Positions 1-7,786 of a DNA stretch of 46,368 nt are shown here, piece by piece. Source of the DNA: Nitrosomonadales bacterium (GTDB taxonomy: Bacteria > Pseudomonadota > Gammaproteobacteria > Burkholderiales > Gallionellaceae). Under the pieces are notes generated by a model. It saw only the letters and a program-made list of their open reading frames with translations, ran no database searches and was not told the DNA's origin. The DNA is taken from positions 1-46,368 of the forward strand of contig JACPVZ010000100.1 in the NCBI GenBank assembly GCA_016197305.1. Reading direction: 5' to 3'. Each line of letters starts with the position of its first letter. The stretch's first letter is position 1. Made by a program: the position numbers and the translations under genes.

Positions 1-226
1 ACGGATCACCCAGAGCATGAACCGTCCGGGCAAGGTAACTGACAATGCGTTCATGGAATCCTTTTTCCATTCCATGAAGTCTGATGTCATTCACGGCAAC
101 ACTTTCACCGAGGACAGTCCGATGCTGTCTGTGCTGCGCAGCTATATTCCTTTCTATAACCGCAGTAGAATCCACTCATCGTTAAACTACGTATCGCCAG
201 CAATGTATGAAAATCAGTTGGCTTAA
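1..226 (+). CDS. IS3-family transposase (OrfB), C-terminal fragment cut by window edge
   Basis: The reading frame is already open at the first bases, which encode RITQS just before the first Met at 17, so the gene starts outside the window. The visible ~75 residues are the end of an rve (DDE) integrase core: the ITQSMNRPG stretch, then NAFMESFFHSMKSD, which carries the last catalytic Glu, then the R-x-H-S-S-L-N-Y-x-S-P C-terminal signature typical of IS3-family OrfB. The stop is followed at once by a sequence resembling the right terminal repeat of such elements. Whether the copy is intact cannot be judged, because its left part is missing. It has no evident functional link to the downstream cytochrome gene. 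Confidence 0.85.
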   Translation, partial: RITQSMNRPGKVTDNAFMESFFHSMKSDVIHGNTFTEDSPMLSVLRSYIPFYNRSRIHSSLNYVSPAMYENQLA

Positions 227-228
227 TC

Positions 229-256
229 GGGTGTCAATTTTATTTGGGGAAGATTC
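229..256. mobile_element. probable right inverted-repeat end of the IS3-family element
   Basis: Directly after the transposase stop comes a GTGTCAATTTT...GGGGAAGATTC sequence. IS3-family elements of this type often end in such a TGTC...GGGGAAGAT motif. The left end and any target duplication lie outside the window, so the exact terminal base is uncertain. Confidence 0.5.
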
Positions 257-303
257 GTTGGCAACATTAGCCAAATAGGGGCGAATGCGTTTGTTTATAT
301 CTA

Positions 304-333
304 TTGACAGCTCGCCATTTGGCACAAGACAAT
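304..333 (+). promoter_or_regulatory. candidate sigma-70 promoter for the DUF1924 cytochrome
   Basis: A perfect -35 TTGACA (304-309) lies 18 bases before GACAAT (328-333), a reasonable -10. Predicted transcription would start near 340, giving a leader of about 35 bases before the ATG at 376. The promoter lies between the IS end and the gene, so expression does not appear to depend on the IS. Prediction by eye only. Confidence 0.45.
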
Positions 334-375
334 ACCCATGCAATACAAACTTAATCTTTCAGGAGGGATTTATCG

Positions 376-804
376 ATGCGAAAACTATCTTATATGCCTA
401 TGTTGCTCGCGCTTCTTGGCTTCGTCAGCTTATCTGCTCAGGCAGACGTCACCACTGCTGAACAAGCTGCAAAAGATTACGGCCTCTTTGCAAAACGGCT
501 TAACCCGCAATCGACATTGTCTGCAGAAGCTGGGCGCGCCTTTTTCATCAAGAAGGTGGTCGTTGGCAGCAAGGATCTTTCTTGCGCTGCCTGCCATACC
601 GACAATCCAGCCAATCCTGGCAAGCACAATGAAACCGGCAAGCCGATCAAGCCGATGGCTCCTTCTGTGAATACGCAACGTTTTTCTGATCTCAACAAGT
701 CTGCCATGAATTTCTCGAAGCATTGCCGCGACCTATATGGTAAGGATTGCTCGCCCCAAGACAAGGGAGACTTCATCACTTATCTGCTGACCGTCAAGAA
801 ATAG
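376..804 (+). CDS. DUF1924 / SHP-like periplasmic monohaem cytochrome c
   Basis: This 142-residue protein has a Sec signal peptide (about residues 1-23, ending AQA) and one haem-binding CAACH motif at 70-74. The remaining features fit the DUF1924 family, related to the sphaeroides haem protein SHP: an N-terminal EAGRAFF helix, HTDNP after the haem site, and a C-terminal QRFSDLNK...NFSKHCRDLYGKDCS segment with two Cys (117 and 125) likely to form a disulfide. SHP-type cytochromes have an unusual sixth ligand (Asn) and can bind O2 or NO; here Asn112 is a candidate ligand, by inference. A strong AGGAGG ribosome site fixes the start. It converges on the multihaem operon across a shared terminator. 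Family members often sit beside cytochrome b and di- or multihaem genes, which suggests it works with that operon. Confidence 0.85.
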   Translation: MRKLSYMPMLLALLGFVSLSAQADVTTAEQAAKDYGLFAKRLNPQSTLSAEAGRAFFIKKVVVGSKDLSCAACHTDNPANPGKHNETGKPIKPMAPSVNTQRFSDLNKSAMNFSKHCRDLYGKDCSPQDKGDFITYLLTVKK

Positions 805-814
805 CTGCAACATC

Positions 815-850
815 AAAAAATGACCCGCCATCATGGCGGGTCATTTTTTT
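815..850. terminator. bidirectional rho-independent terminator between convergent cytochrome genes
   Basis: A perfect 10-bp stem (TGACCCGCCA 821-830, TGGCGGGTCA 834-843) with a TCA loop is flanked by an A-run on the left (815-820) and a T-run on the right (844-850). It can terminate transcription from both sides. The stop codon of the minus-strand cytochrome (841-843) lies inside the right arm. Confidence 0.88.
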
Positions 851-1320
851 TGTGCTGGTGCATCGCTCTTTCCCGTCGTTTTCACGCTGTCAGAAGCCAG
901 TATCCCCCGCACCATCACTTTCAACTCTGGCTCACTCAACTCGGGATGCGGTGGCATATTCACTCGCCCCCAAACACCAGAGCCACCACGAACGATCTTG
1001 TTCGTCAGATGAACCTCTACGGTGGAGGCCTTATCTTTTTTATATTTTTTGGCGACATCCTTCCACGCCGGCGCGCCTACCTTGTTGCCTGGCAAATGGC
1101 ATGATAGGCAGCGGGCCTCGGTGATGATTTCGTCGAATGATTTGACCTTTTTCGGCAACGGCTTCTCTGGTTCCGTCTGGCTGTCGCAACCCGTAAGCGC
1201 AACAAAGCACAGTGCGAGATTAACGGCCAGCAGCACCTGACAAACGCCACCAAGTGTCATTCCGGAAGCTCCGAGATTATTCTGGGCGCAGCCCATTCTT
1301 TCATGTCTATTTGACCGCAT
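841..1320 (-). CDS. lipoprotein monohaem class I cytochrome c
   Basis: The protein has a hydrophobic export segment ending in LTGC, a lipobox, so the mature protein should be a membrane-anchored periplasmic lipoprotein. The haem site is CLSCH, and the likely Met axial ligand lies in RVNMPPHPELS, a pattern seen in small c551/c552-type cytochromes. The tail is Lys/Ala-rich. I place the start at ATG 1320 because a GGAGG lies just upstream; this overlaps the end of the decahaem gene by 14 bases. Later starts at 1296 and 1260 are possible and would give a shorter signal peptide. It is the last gene of the minus-strand redox operon and probably accepts electrons from, or delivers them to, the multihaem protein. 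Confidence 0.82.
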   Translation of the reverse strand: MRSNRHERMGCAQNNLGASGMTLGGVCQVLLAVNLALCFVALTGCDSQTEPEKPLPKKVKSFDEIITEARCLSCHLPGNKVGAPAWKDVAKKYKKDKASTVEVHLTNKIVRGGSGVWGRVNMPPHPELSEPELKVMVRGILASDSVKTTGKSDAPAQKK

Positions 1321-2956
1321 CGCCGCCTCCGTGGAATCGGTGGCAACTGTCGCAAGTGCTACGGACTTTTTCCTTGACGGGCTGATCGCCAACATGGCAT
1401 TCACGACATTTCTCTATGGTTGGCATCGCAATATCCGCACTCGTTTTTGAATTCATCTTGTCATGGCAGGCCGTGCAGTCGGTCGTATCATGTTTTGCAT
1501 GAGAGAAGACGGATTTCGCATGCCAGTTGCGGTTAAGGCGCACTGGCGTAATCTTCCATGGCACCTCGCTGTCATCGGATGCTTCTATTTCATGGCATTC
1601 GGCACACCCGGCATTCTTGCTGAACAATGAAGCTGCGGCATTCCGCTGCGCCAATTCGGCGGCACAAGCCAAAGTTTGCTGGGGCGAATTCTCAGGTTTG
1701 CCATTATGCCCGCACTCCGCCATATTTTCAGGCGCGGCAACCAGCCATTTAGCGTAATAACTGCGCATCCTATTCATCACTTCGCGCTCTGAACCATGCG
1801 GGATCACGCCTTCGACCGGCGCGGTAAAGTCCAGTCCATGGCATCCCGATTGCTGGCAGGTTTTTTTCATGGATATCGGTTCGAAATGAATGCCGGGCTC
1901 GTCGGGTCGATGGCAATCGTGGCAGGACATCACAGTGTCGCCCTCCGGACTTGAGACCCCGTTTTTGTCCAAATGCACTTGATGCGAAAACTTCAAACCC
2001 GGCTGCTCAAGCAGCTTTCCTTTTTGATTCTGCAGAACGCGAATGGCAGGTCGTCCATCCTTGCCATTCTGCACGGTGATACGGAACGGCGGATGATCCG
2101 TGGAAAACTCATGTACGTTGGCCACCGTCGTCTTGGCGCTCCTGGACTTGATGTCGCCATGGCAAGCCACGCAACGCGATGAGTCATGCCGCGTCAATCC
2201 TGCCGCACCCTTGTGGTCAACGTGGCACTCCGTGCAGTGGACATCCTTGAACAGACTGGCATGCAGCGCATCGTCCGTCAGGTGTTTCCCCACTTTTTTA
2301 TGGCATGCGGTACAGGCATCGTCCGAGACGGCACGGAAGGCGCGCTGATGGCACGATGAACATTTCGCCCCAAACACACCATGCCCGCCAGACAATGGCC
2401 CGGGACTCCACGAGTCCGTCAGTGTGACAGGAAGCGATGACTGCCATTTATCCAGTTCGGAAGAAACGCCGGGCAACAAAGGCAGCAGCAGGAAAAAAAA
2501 GAGTATACAGATGGCCAACCCAAAGCTCAGTTTGCGTTTGCTCATTCCCAAGTTCGTCAACGTGACCGGACCAACACGGCGTACCTTTCCCGCGCCATGT
2601 ATGGAAGGCAACTGAACCGTCTCCACCGACAGCGAAATGTAAGGCCCGTTTGACGCCGGATCAACGACCAGCAGGTATGGACCGATCTCCACTCGCGCCC
2701 CAGGCGGTAGTGAGGCATTTTGTTCGACGACACCATTGATCTTAAGGGACGCTTCTCCTTCTGCCTCGATATACAGCTCTCCGTCTTTTGACTGTCTCAG
2801 CGTTGCATGATGCAAGGCAACTCGATGGTCGAACAGACGTATCTTGCAGGCAGCGCCACGGCCAATCTGGATAGACTCGCCGGCAACGGTGCTTTCCTTG
2901 CGTATGGTCACACCCTGCTGATTGCGCGAGACCCGAATTAATAAACAAAAAATCAT
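1307..2956 (-). CDS. FHA domain-transmembrane-multihaem (up to ten haem) cytochrome c
   Basis: This 549-residue protein has an unusual order. Residues ~1-100 form a FHA domain (IGRG at 31, a His in LHH, KINGVV at 72-77), the phosphothreonine-binding fold. Residues ~143-165 are one strong transmembrane helix. The rest is a periplasmic multihaem region with nine CXXCH motifs (199, 215, 241, 262, 345, 451, 494, 517, 535) plus one expanded CX4CH site, CQQSGCH at 367, giving up to ten haems. The many extra His residues (FSHQVH, FSHAKH) fit bis-His ligation of the cytochrome c3/c7 type. The FHA domain would face the cytoplasm and the haems the periplasm. It lies 6 bases after the cytochrome b gene. 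I know of no named protein with this architecture. Confidence 0.87.
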   Translation of the reverse strand: MIFCLLIRVSRNQQGVTIRKESTVAGESIQIGRGAACKIRLFDHRVALHHATLRQSKDGELYIEAEGEASLKINGVVEQNASLPPGARVEIGPYLLVVDPASNGPYISLSVETVQLPSIHGAGKVRRVGPVTLTNLGMSKRKLSFGLAICILFFFLLLPLLPGVSSELDKWQSSLPVTLTDSWSPGPLSGGHGVFGAKCSSCHQRAFRAVSDDACTACHKKVGKHLTDDALHASLFKDVHCTECHVDHKGAAGLTRHDSSRCVACHGDIKSRSAKTTVANVHEFSTDHPPFRITVQNGKDGRPAIRVLQNQKGKLLEQPGLKFSHQVHLDKNGVSSPEGDTVMSCHDCHRPDEPGIHFEPISMKKTCQQSGCHGLDFTAPVEGVIPHGSEREVMNRMRSYYAKWLVAAPENMAECGHNGKPENSPQQTLACAAELAQRNAAASLFSKNAGCAECHEIEASDDSEVPWKITPVRLNRNWHAKSVFSHAKHDTTDCTACHDKMNSKTSADIAMPTIEKCRECHVGDQPVKEKVRSTCDSCHRFHGGGDAVK

Positions 2957-2962
2957 AGCCGA

Positions 2963-3931
2963 CTACCAATAGAAAAGTATGGCCACGACATGTGCGAGGA
3001 GCGCAGCCAACAAAGCGACGGCCAAGGGCACGTGAAGATAACGCCAGAATTGCAAGCGGGCGTTCAGCTTGATCTCATGCCGCGCCCGCAATACCAGTCT
3101 CTCCTTGCGCAGCAATACGGCATATAGGTCGCGCATCAACTCCGGCTGCTCGTTCTTTATGTATTTCGAGCCAAGTTGCAATATTTGCCGTGCCGCCGAT
3201 ATCGTTGGGCAATTCCGTTGTTTGCCGCTAAGCTGCCGCAACAGGCTGCCACCCAAACGCGTTTCCTGACGCGCCTTCAATACCAACGCATTCACCTCAT
3301 CCGGCAGGCCAAGCGCATGGATGCGCGCCAACTCATCGAGTTCGGCGATCTTATGCAGCAGGTCGTCGAGCGTTTCCTCGCCCATGTTAAGCGTGATCAG
3401 GCGTGGGTAATTCAGGTATGCATACATCCCATAAAAACCACTGGCGATAACCAGCAACATCAATACATAGGACAGCGTATGGACATCCCACCCAAACTGG
3501 AATCCAGTATGCAGTGTAGCCAATACAATCAGCGATGCCCCGAGATAAATGTGCGAGGAAAGCCAACCCTGCAGCGTACCGCCGTGACTCCAGGCATCTT
3601 TGGCCAGGTGCCTGCCGCGATCCTCCCAGCGCCGCAGGGAGAAATCGGGTTGCACGCTGCCGGCTTGCTTGTGCCCGCCGTTTTTTGGGTGCGGCCGCTG
3701 ATACCGGACTCTTGGCGTGCGCCGCCGTGCAATGCCGTACCACAGCAACAACAGCACAATCAATGCAGAAACAATGCCCAGCACATAGCCCAACCAGGTG
3801 CCTCCATATGGCTCGTCTCCGACAGGCGCAAGCACATAAGTCACGATTGCAGCCACCATCAGCATGCTGGACAGCTTGAAATAACGATAATGCATGAAAT
3901 TCAGCACACCAGACCGTTGCGTCGTGTTCAT
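2963..3931 (-). CDS. four-helix membrane cytochrome b-type protein
   Basis: The 322-residue protein has four predicted membrane helices: ~20-36, ~46-66, ~124-145 followed by another at ~151-172, and ~298-320. Two histidine pairs, H127/H141 and H300/H314, are each 14 residues apart, the spacing used to ligate b haems in transmembrane helices. A soluble loop (~180-290) is rich in Leu, Arg and Glu and separates the pairs. The start overlaps the oxidoreductase stop by four bases (ATGA), so translation is probably coupled. The role inferred from order is the membrane step between the cytoplasmic flavin/Fe-S protein and the periplasmic multihaem protein, possibly through quinone. It does not carry the motifs of bc1 cytochrome b or NapC/NrfH. 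Confidence 0.78.
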   Translation of the reverse strand: MNTTQRSGVLNFMHYRYFKLSSMLMVAAIVTYVLAPVGDEPYGGTWLGYVLGIVSALIVLLLLWYGIARRRTPRVRYQRPHPKNGGHKQAGSVQPDFSLRRWEDRGRHLAKDAWSHGGTLQGWLSSHIYLGASLIVLATLHTGFQFGWDVHTLSYVLMLLVIASGFYGMYAYLNYPRLITLNMGEETLDDLLHKIAELDELARIHALGLPDEVNALVLKARQETRLGGSLLRQLSGKQRNCPTISAARQILQLGSKYIKNEQPELMRDLYAVLLRKERLVLRARHEIKLNARLQFWRYLHVPLAVALLAALLAHVVAILFYW

Positions 3932-6360
3932 CCAGGCTCCTTCTGAGAGGGTTTGCTGCCCCTGGCAACCTGGCTAAAAAACCCTTCCGGACTGATCCGG
4001 AATGCGGCCCCGGTCGGACAGGCATTGACACAAAGTGGTCCGCCGCTGATCCCTTTGCACAAGTCGCACTTGACGGCTTTTTTGGACATGGAAGAGCCGT
4101 CCGCATTTTCCTCTGGGCTTGGTTCTCTTCCGCTTGTGCCGAATATGATCTGCCAGATGCCGCGTTGCTCGTGCACATTTTGGGCGGCCATCTGAATCAC
4201 GCCATAAGGGCAATTCTTCTGGCAATTCCCACAGCCGATGCAACTATCGCTGATAAACACTTCGCCGTTGACCGAGCGGTGGATCGCGTCCGGCGGGCAA
4301 TCCTTCATGCAATGTGGATGTTCGCAATGGCGGCATGAAGTCGGCAAATGTATTTGTTCATATGTCGCCCCAGCCGCACGATTCAACCGCGGTATTCCGC
4401 CATGCGCGTCCGCGCAAGCCGTTTCGCAGTTATCGCAACGGATACATCGTGAATAGTCAATCAGCAAAACATCGGTTGCCTCACCCACCCCGTGGGTCAT
4501 CAGGAACTTAACGAGCCCGCTGAATTCATCATCGGGCGGTAGCGCATCAGCGCCGATACGCTCCAGATAACGGCTATCCACCTTGCTGCGTATCGAGGAG
4601 TTGCGCTCCATTACCGCGTTAACGCGCTCAGCCTCAAGCAGGATCGCGTCGGTGGGAGAGGCGGCGCGCACCGTCGCGGAATGCGGCATGTTGGACACCA
4701 GAGCCATTTCACCGACGTAGTTTCCCGCAGAAACGTACGCCAACACGACTTCCTTGCCGGCAATCAGCCGAGACACTACCACCGAGCCGCGTCGGATCAG
4801 ATACAAACCATCGGCCTTATCGCCTTCATTAAAGAGCGTCTCGCCAACTGCGTACTGTTTTAACTTGGCGTCTTGAACGAGGTGTTCAAGCTCACTTTCT
4901 GGAAGCGATGAATCCAGGGAATTCCGCACAATCCGCTTGAGCGCCACCTCGTCCAGCCTGCGCCTCACCCCCGGCACGGAATACAACAACTTGAGCATCG
5001 AACGGCGCGGCGTTTCGACCAGCACGCAGTTATCGCCGGCCACGGCCGTGCCTGAGCGACGGCGTCCGGACAGCAACCCCATCTCGCCGAAAAAATCTCC
5101 GGCGGCAAGCTGAAAGGCTGCAACCGCGCCATCCTTCCCTTCGGTGTTGATCGTAACGCTGCCGGTTAAAATCGAAAAAAAACTGTTGCTGTAATCGTTA
5201 CGCTTGAAGAGCATGTCGCCACAAGGCGGGAGCCATACCGTGCTGTCCAGCATGAACTCACGCAGCTGCAACGTGGTTAACGCAGCGAACAACGGCTGAT
5301 TGCGCCGGATCAGCGCAATGCCTTCGCTGACCGAGCCAACTCCCGGGACGCCGGTAAATTTTGCTTTTAACAGCGCCTCGTCTGCGGGTTCAACCGGATT
5401 CCCCAGGATGTATTCGACGACTTCATACCCCTGATTCATCGCCTGTTTGATCAGCGGGTAGCCAGCCAATGCCCCCACAATGTACAGCCCTTGCACATTC
5501 GACTCATATTGTTCCGACAGCTGCGGTACGGCAGTGGAGTCGCTGTTCGGGAAGCGCACGCCAAAGCTTTCTACCAATTGACGTGGCGGTTTCGCACCGA
5601 GGCGAGCGATAATGCGGTGACATTCAATACGCTCCAGCCCAAGGGGTGTCTGCACCACAAACACCAGCGGAAAATCATTCCCTGTATTTTCTTCGACACG
5701 CTCTGCTCGTGTGCTGACACGGGTTTCGATCCGGCCTTTAGTGACTTCCGCCATCAACAAGTCAAAATTGGCTTTCGTGCAGCTGGTAAATTCTTCCTGT
5801 CGATTGATGAAGATCACCCGATTTTGTTTGGACAGCGCCAGCGCATTCTCCACGCCGGTATCGCCAGCGCCAACCACGACGATCGTTTCACTGTTAAATT
5901 CGTCAGGGTCATCCAGCTGATATTGCACTCTGGGAAAATCTTCGCCCGGTACGCCCAGCTTGCGAATATTGCCCTGGAGTCCGATGGCAAGAACCACAAA
6001 TTCGGCGGTCATCATCTCGCCCGTTGCCAACGTAATCCTGAATGCCCCGCGTTGCCCGGAAATGCCCACAACACCTGCATTCACACGCAAGTTCACCCGG
6101 CATTTGGCAAGCTCCTCTCGCCAATTCTGCAGAATGTCCTCGCGAATTCCAACGCCGAAAGTCATGGTGCTGCGCAAAGGCAGTACCATGGGCTCTGCCA
6201 TTACCAGCTTTCCTTTCTGGTAGTGGTGCATGGTGTTGGCCGCATGAGTCGCAGCCTCCAAAAGGACATGAGAAACGCCTTGCGCAGCGGCTCGCGCAGC
6301 GGCAGACATTCCCGCCGGGCCAGCGCCGATAATTGCGATTTTAAAATTCTCAGTCATCAT
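3928..6360 (-). CDS. FAD/NAD(P) oxidoreductase fused to two cNMP-binding domains and a four-cluster ferredoxin domain
   Basis: This 810-residue protein has three modules. Residues ~6-330 are a two-Rossmann flavin oxidoreductase (GAGPAG at 12-17, VVGAGDTGVENA at 162-173) without a thioredoxin-reductase CxxC. Residues ~355-470 and ~485-600 are two Crp-type cyclic-nucleotide-binding domains: FGEMGLL...RSGTA in the first, VGEMALV...PHSATV in the second, where the usual base-of-cassette Arg is His. Residues ~637-790 hold sixteen Cys in four groups (639-649, 676-688, 707-717, 765-781), as in DmsB/HycB-type subunits with four [4Fe-4S] clusters. No signal peptide is seen, so it is cytoplasmic. It is first in the operon. 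Likely role: electron transfer between NAD(P)H (or another cytoplasmic donor) and the cytochrome b, with allosteric control by a nucleotide. Substrate and direction are unknown. Confidence 0.86.
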   Translation of the reverse strand: MMTENFKIAIIGAGPAGMSAAARAAAQGVSHVLLEAATHAANTMHHYQKGKLVMAEPMVLPLRSTMTFGVGIREDILQNWREELAKCRVNLRVNAGVVGISGQRGAFRITLATGEMMTAEFVVLAIGLQGNIRKLGVPGEDFPRVQYQLDDPDEFNSETIVVVGAGDTGVENALALSKQNRVIFINRQEEFTSCTKANFDLLMAEVTKGRIETRVSTRAERVEENTGNDFPLVFVVQTPLGLERIECHRIIARLGAKPPRQLVESFGVRFPNSDSTAVPQLSEQYESNVQGLYIVGALAGYPLIKQAMNQGYEVVEYILGNPVEPADEALLKAKFTGVPGVGSVSEGIALIRRNQPLFAALTTLQLREFMLDSTVWLPPCGDMLFKRNDYSNSFFSILTGSVTINTEGKDGAVAAFQLAAGDFFGEMGLLSGRRRSGTAVAGDNCVLVETPRRSMLKLLYSVPGVRRRLDEVALKRIVRNSLDSSLPESELEHLVQDAKLKQYAVGETLFNEGDKADGLYLIRRGSVVVSRLIAGKEVVLAYVSAGNYVGEMALVSNMPHSATVRAASPTDAILLEAERVNAVMERNSSIRSKVDSRYLERIGADALPPDDEFSGLVKFLMTHGVGEATDVLLIDYSRCIRCDNCETACADAHGGIPRLNRAAGATYEQIHLPTSCRHCEHPHCMKDCPPDAIHRSVNGEVFISDSCIGCGNCQKNCPYGVIQMAAQNVHEQRGIWQIIFGTSGREPSPEENADGSSMSKKAVKCDLCKGISGGPLCVNACPTGAAFRISPEGFFSQVARGSKPSQKEPG

Positions 6361-6521
6361 TCAGACACACCACGCCGCAAAGCTAGCAAACCCAATATCA
6401 AAATCCCGGTTCCGCGTCCGACCAACACCCTAATATGGCCATCGACCGAAACCAATAGTTGCGCACACTATACGTCAGTGCATGGTTTGGTGTGAATTCT
6501 GCCGATGCGGGAAGGATCGGA

Positions 6522-6758
6522 TTAAAGGCGGGCTTGAGCTTGTTGCAAATACAATTGCTCCACTTTTTTGCGAGCCCACGGTGTTCTGCGTAAGAATTTC
6601 AAGCTGGATTTAATGCTGGGGTCGTGGGTGAAGCAGCGCACTGGCACAGCGGCAGCCATCGCTTCCCAGCCTATGTTCTCGGAGAGTCGCGTGACTATCG
6701 CTTCAAGGGTGATACCTTCCAGGCTGGCAAGGCTTGCGGGTTTTTTAAGAATATCCAT
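6522..6758 (-). CDS. VF530 (DUF2132) family small DNA-binding-like protein
   Basis: The 78-residue product matches the VF530/DUF2132 family along its length. It has the LEGITLEAIVTRL start, the central IGWEAMA, the RCFTHDPSIKSSLKFLRRTPWAR segment split by an invariant-looking SSLKFLR, and the KVEQLYL end. Family members are single small helical proteins; a structure is known for Vibrio VF530 and DNA binding has been proposed, but function is not established. No strong ribosome site is seen before the ATG, which follows an A-rich stretch. It is divergent from rlmJ. Identification is firm, role unknown. Confidence 0.85.
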   Translation of the reverse strand: MDILKKPASLASLEGITLEAIVTRLSENIGWEAMAAAVPVRCFTHDPSIKSSLKFLRRTPWARKKVEQLYLQQAQARL

Positions 6759-6793
6759 TTTTTTATTTTACAGGGGATAGCCAGCCCGTGTAG

Positions 6794-6833
6794 GGTGCAA
6801 TCGTTGATGCACCGAATGGTAACGTCCGGTGCA
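6794..6833. repeat. degenerate palindromic intergenic repeat (GTAGGGTGCA type)
   Basis: GGTGCA (6794-6799) pairs with TGCACC (6808-6813), and TGCACCG (6808-6814) can pair instead with CGGTGCA (6827-6833), giving two mutually exclusive hairpins. The preceding GTAGGGTGCAAT resembles a widespread bacterial intergenic palindromic repeat. It sits in the divergent interval between the VF530 gene and rlmJ. Any role is unknown. Confidence 0.45.
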
Positions 6834-6894
6834 TTTTGTCCGCCAGCGCGGGCGTGGCACAATCGCGACTTGCCTGATTACTGAAGCCAAATCC

Positions 6895-7746
6895 ATGCTG
6901 AGTTACCGCCACGCCTTTCATGCCGGCAATCACGCCGATGTGCTGAAGCACTTTGTCGAGGTGCAGTTGCTGCGCTATCTGATGCAGAAGGACAAGCCGT
7001 TCTGGTACATCGATACCCATGCCGGAGCGGGTTGCTATGCGCTGGATAGCGGCTATGCGATGCAGAACGCGGAATACGAGAGCGGCATCGCGCGGCTGTG
7101 GCAACGCGACGATCTGCCCGCACCGCTTGCCGAATATGTGGCGCTGGTGAAGCGCATCAACCCGGACGGGCAGATGAAGCTGTATCCCGGTTCGCCATTG
7201 GTGGCGCTGGAGCTGTTGCGCGAACAGGACAAGATGCGCCTGTTTGAATTGCATCCGACCGACAGCGAGCTGTTGCAGCAGAATTTTGCCGGGCACGGCA
7301 CGCAAGTGCTGATGCAGGCTGCCGACGGCTTCGGCGCGCTGAAGGCCTTGTTGCCGCCGCCGCCGCGCCGCGCGCTGGTGCTGATCGATCCGCCCTATGA
7401 GGACAAGCAGGATTACCAGCGTGTGGTCACGGCGTTGCGCGAAGGGTTGAAGCGCTTCGCCAACGGGGTATATGCGGTGTGGTATCCGCAGTTGCAGCGC
7501 GCCGAAGCACGCGAGTTGCCGGAACAACTCAAGCAACTGCCGGTGAAAAGCTGGCTGCATGTCGCGCTCAGCGTGCAGGCGCCCGGCGCAGACGGTTTCG
7601 GCATGCACGGCAGCGGCATGTTCGTGCTCAATCCGCCCTGGTTATTGCACGGCGTGCTGCAGCAGGTGATGCCCTATCTGGTGCGGCATCTGGGGCAGGA
7701 TGAACACGCTGCCTATACGCTGGACTATCAGGAAAGCCAAGGATGA
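6895..7746 (+). CDS. rlmJ: 23S rRNA (adenine-2030-N6)-methyltransferase
   Basis: The enzyme N6-methylates A2030 of 23S rRNA using S-adenosylmethionine. The 283-residue product is close to the E. coli length of 280. It opens with the family signature LSYRHAFHAGNHADVLKH, followed by a THAGAG SAM-binding turn at 41-46, YPGSP near 97-101, and catalytic DPPY at 165-168 (LVLIDPPYED). The frame stays open upstream to 6829, but the family N-terminus fixes the start at 6895. It is followed after 40 bases by greB. Backbone housekeeping gene with nothing unusual. Confidence 0.95.
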   Translation: MLSYRHAFHAGNHADVLKHFVEVQLLRYLMQKDKPFWYIDTHAGAGCYALDSGYAMQNAEYESGIARLWQRDDLPAPLAEYVALVKRINPDGQMKLYPGSPLVALELLREQDKMRLFELHPTDSELLQQNFAGHGTQVLMQAADGFGALKALLPPPPRRALVLIDPPYEDKQDYQRVVTALREGLKRFANGVYAVWYPQLQRAEARELPEQLKQLPVKSWLHVALSVQAPGADGFGMHGSGMFVLNPPWLLHGVLQQVMPYLVRHLGQDEHAAYTLDYQESQG

Positions 7747-7786
7747 GCATGCTTGTGTGTACCGGCCATACGTTACAATTGAAATT

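Noticed and set aside
5491-6495. Large plus-strand frame of 334 codons opposite the oxidoreductase gene
   Set aside because: It is antisense to a clear multi-domain gene and shows no domain.
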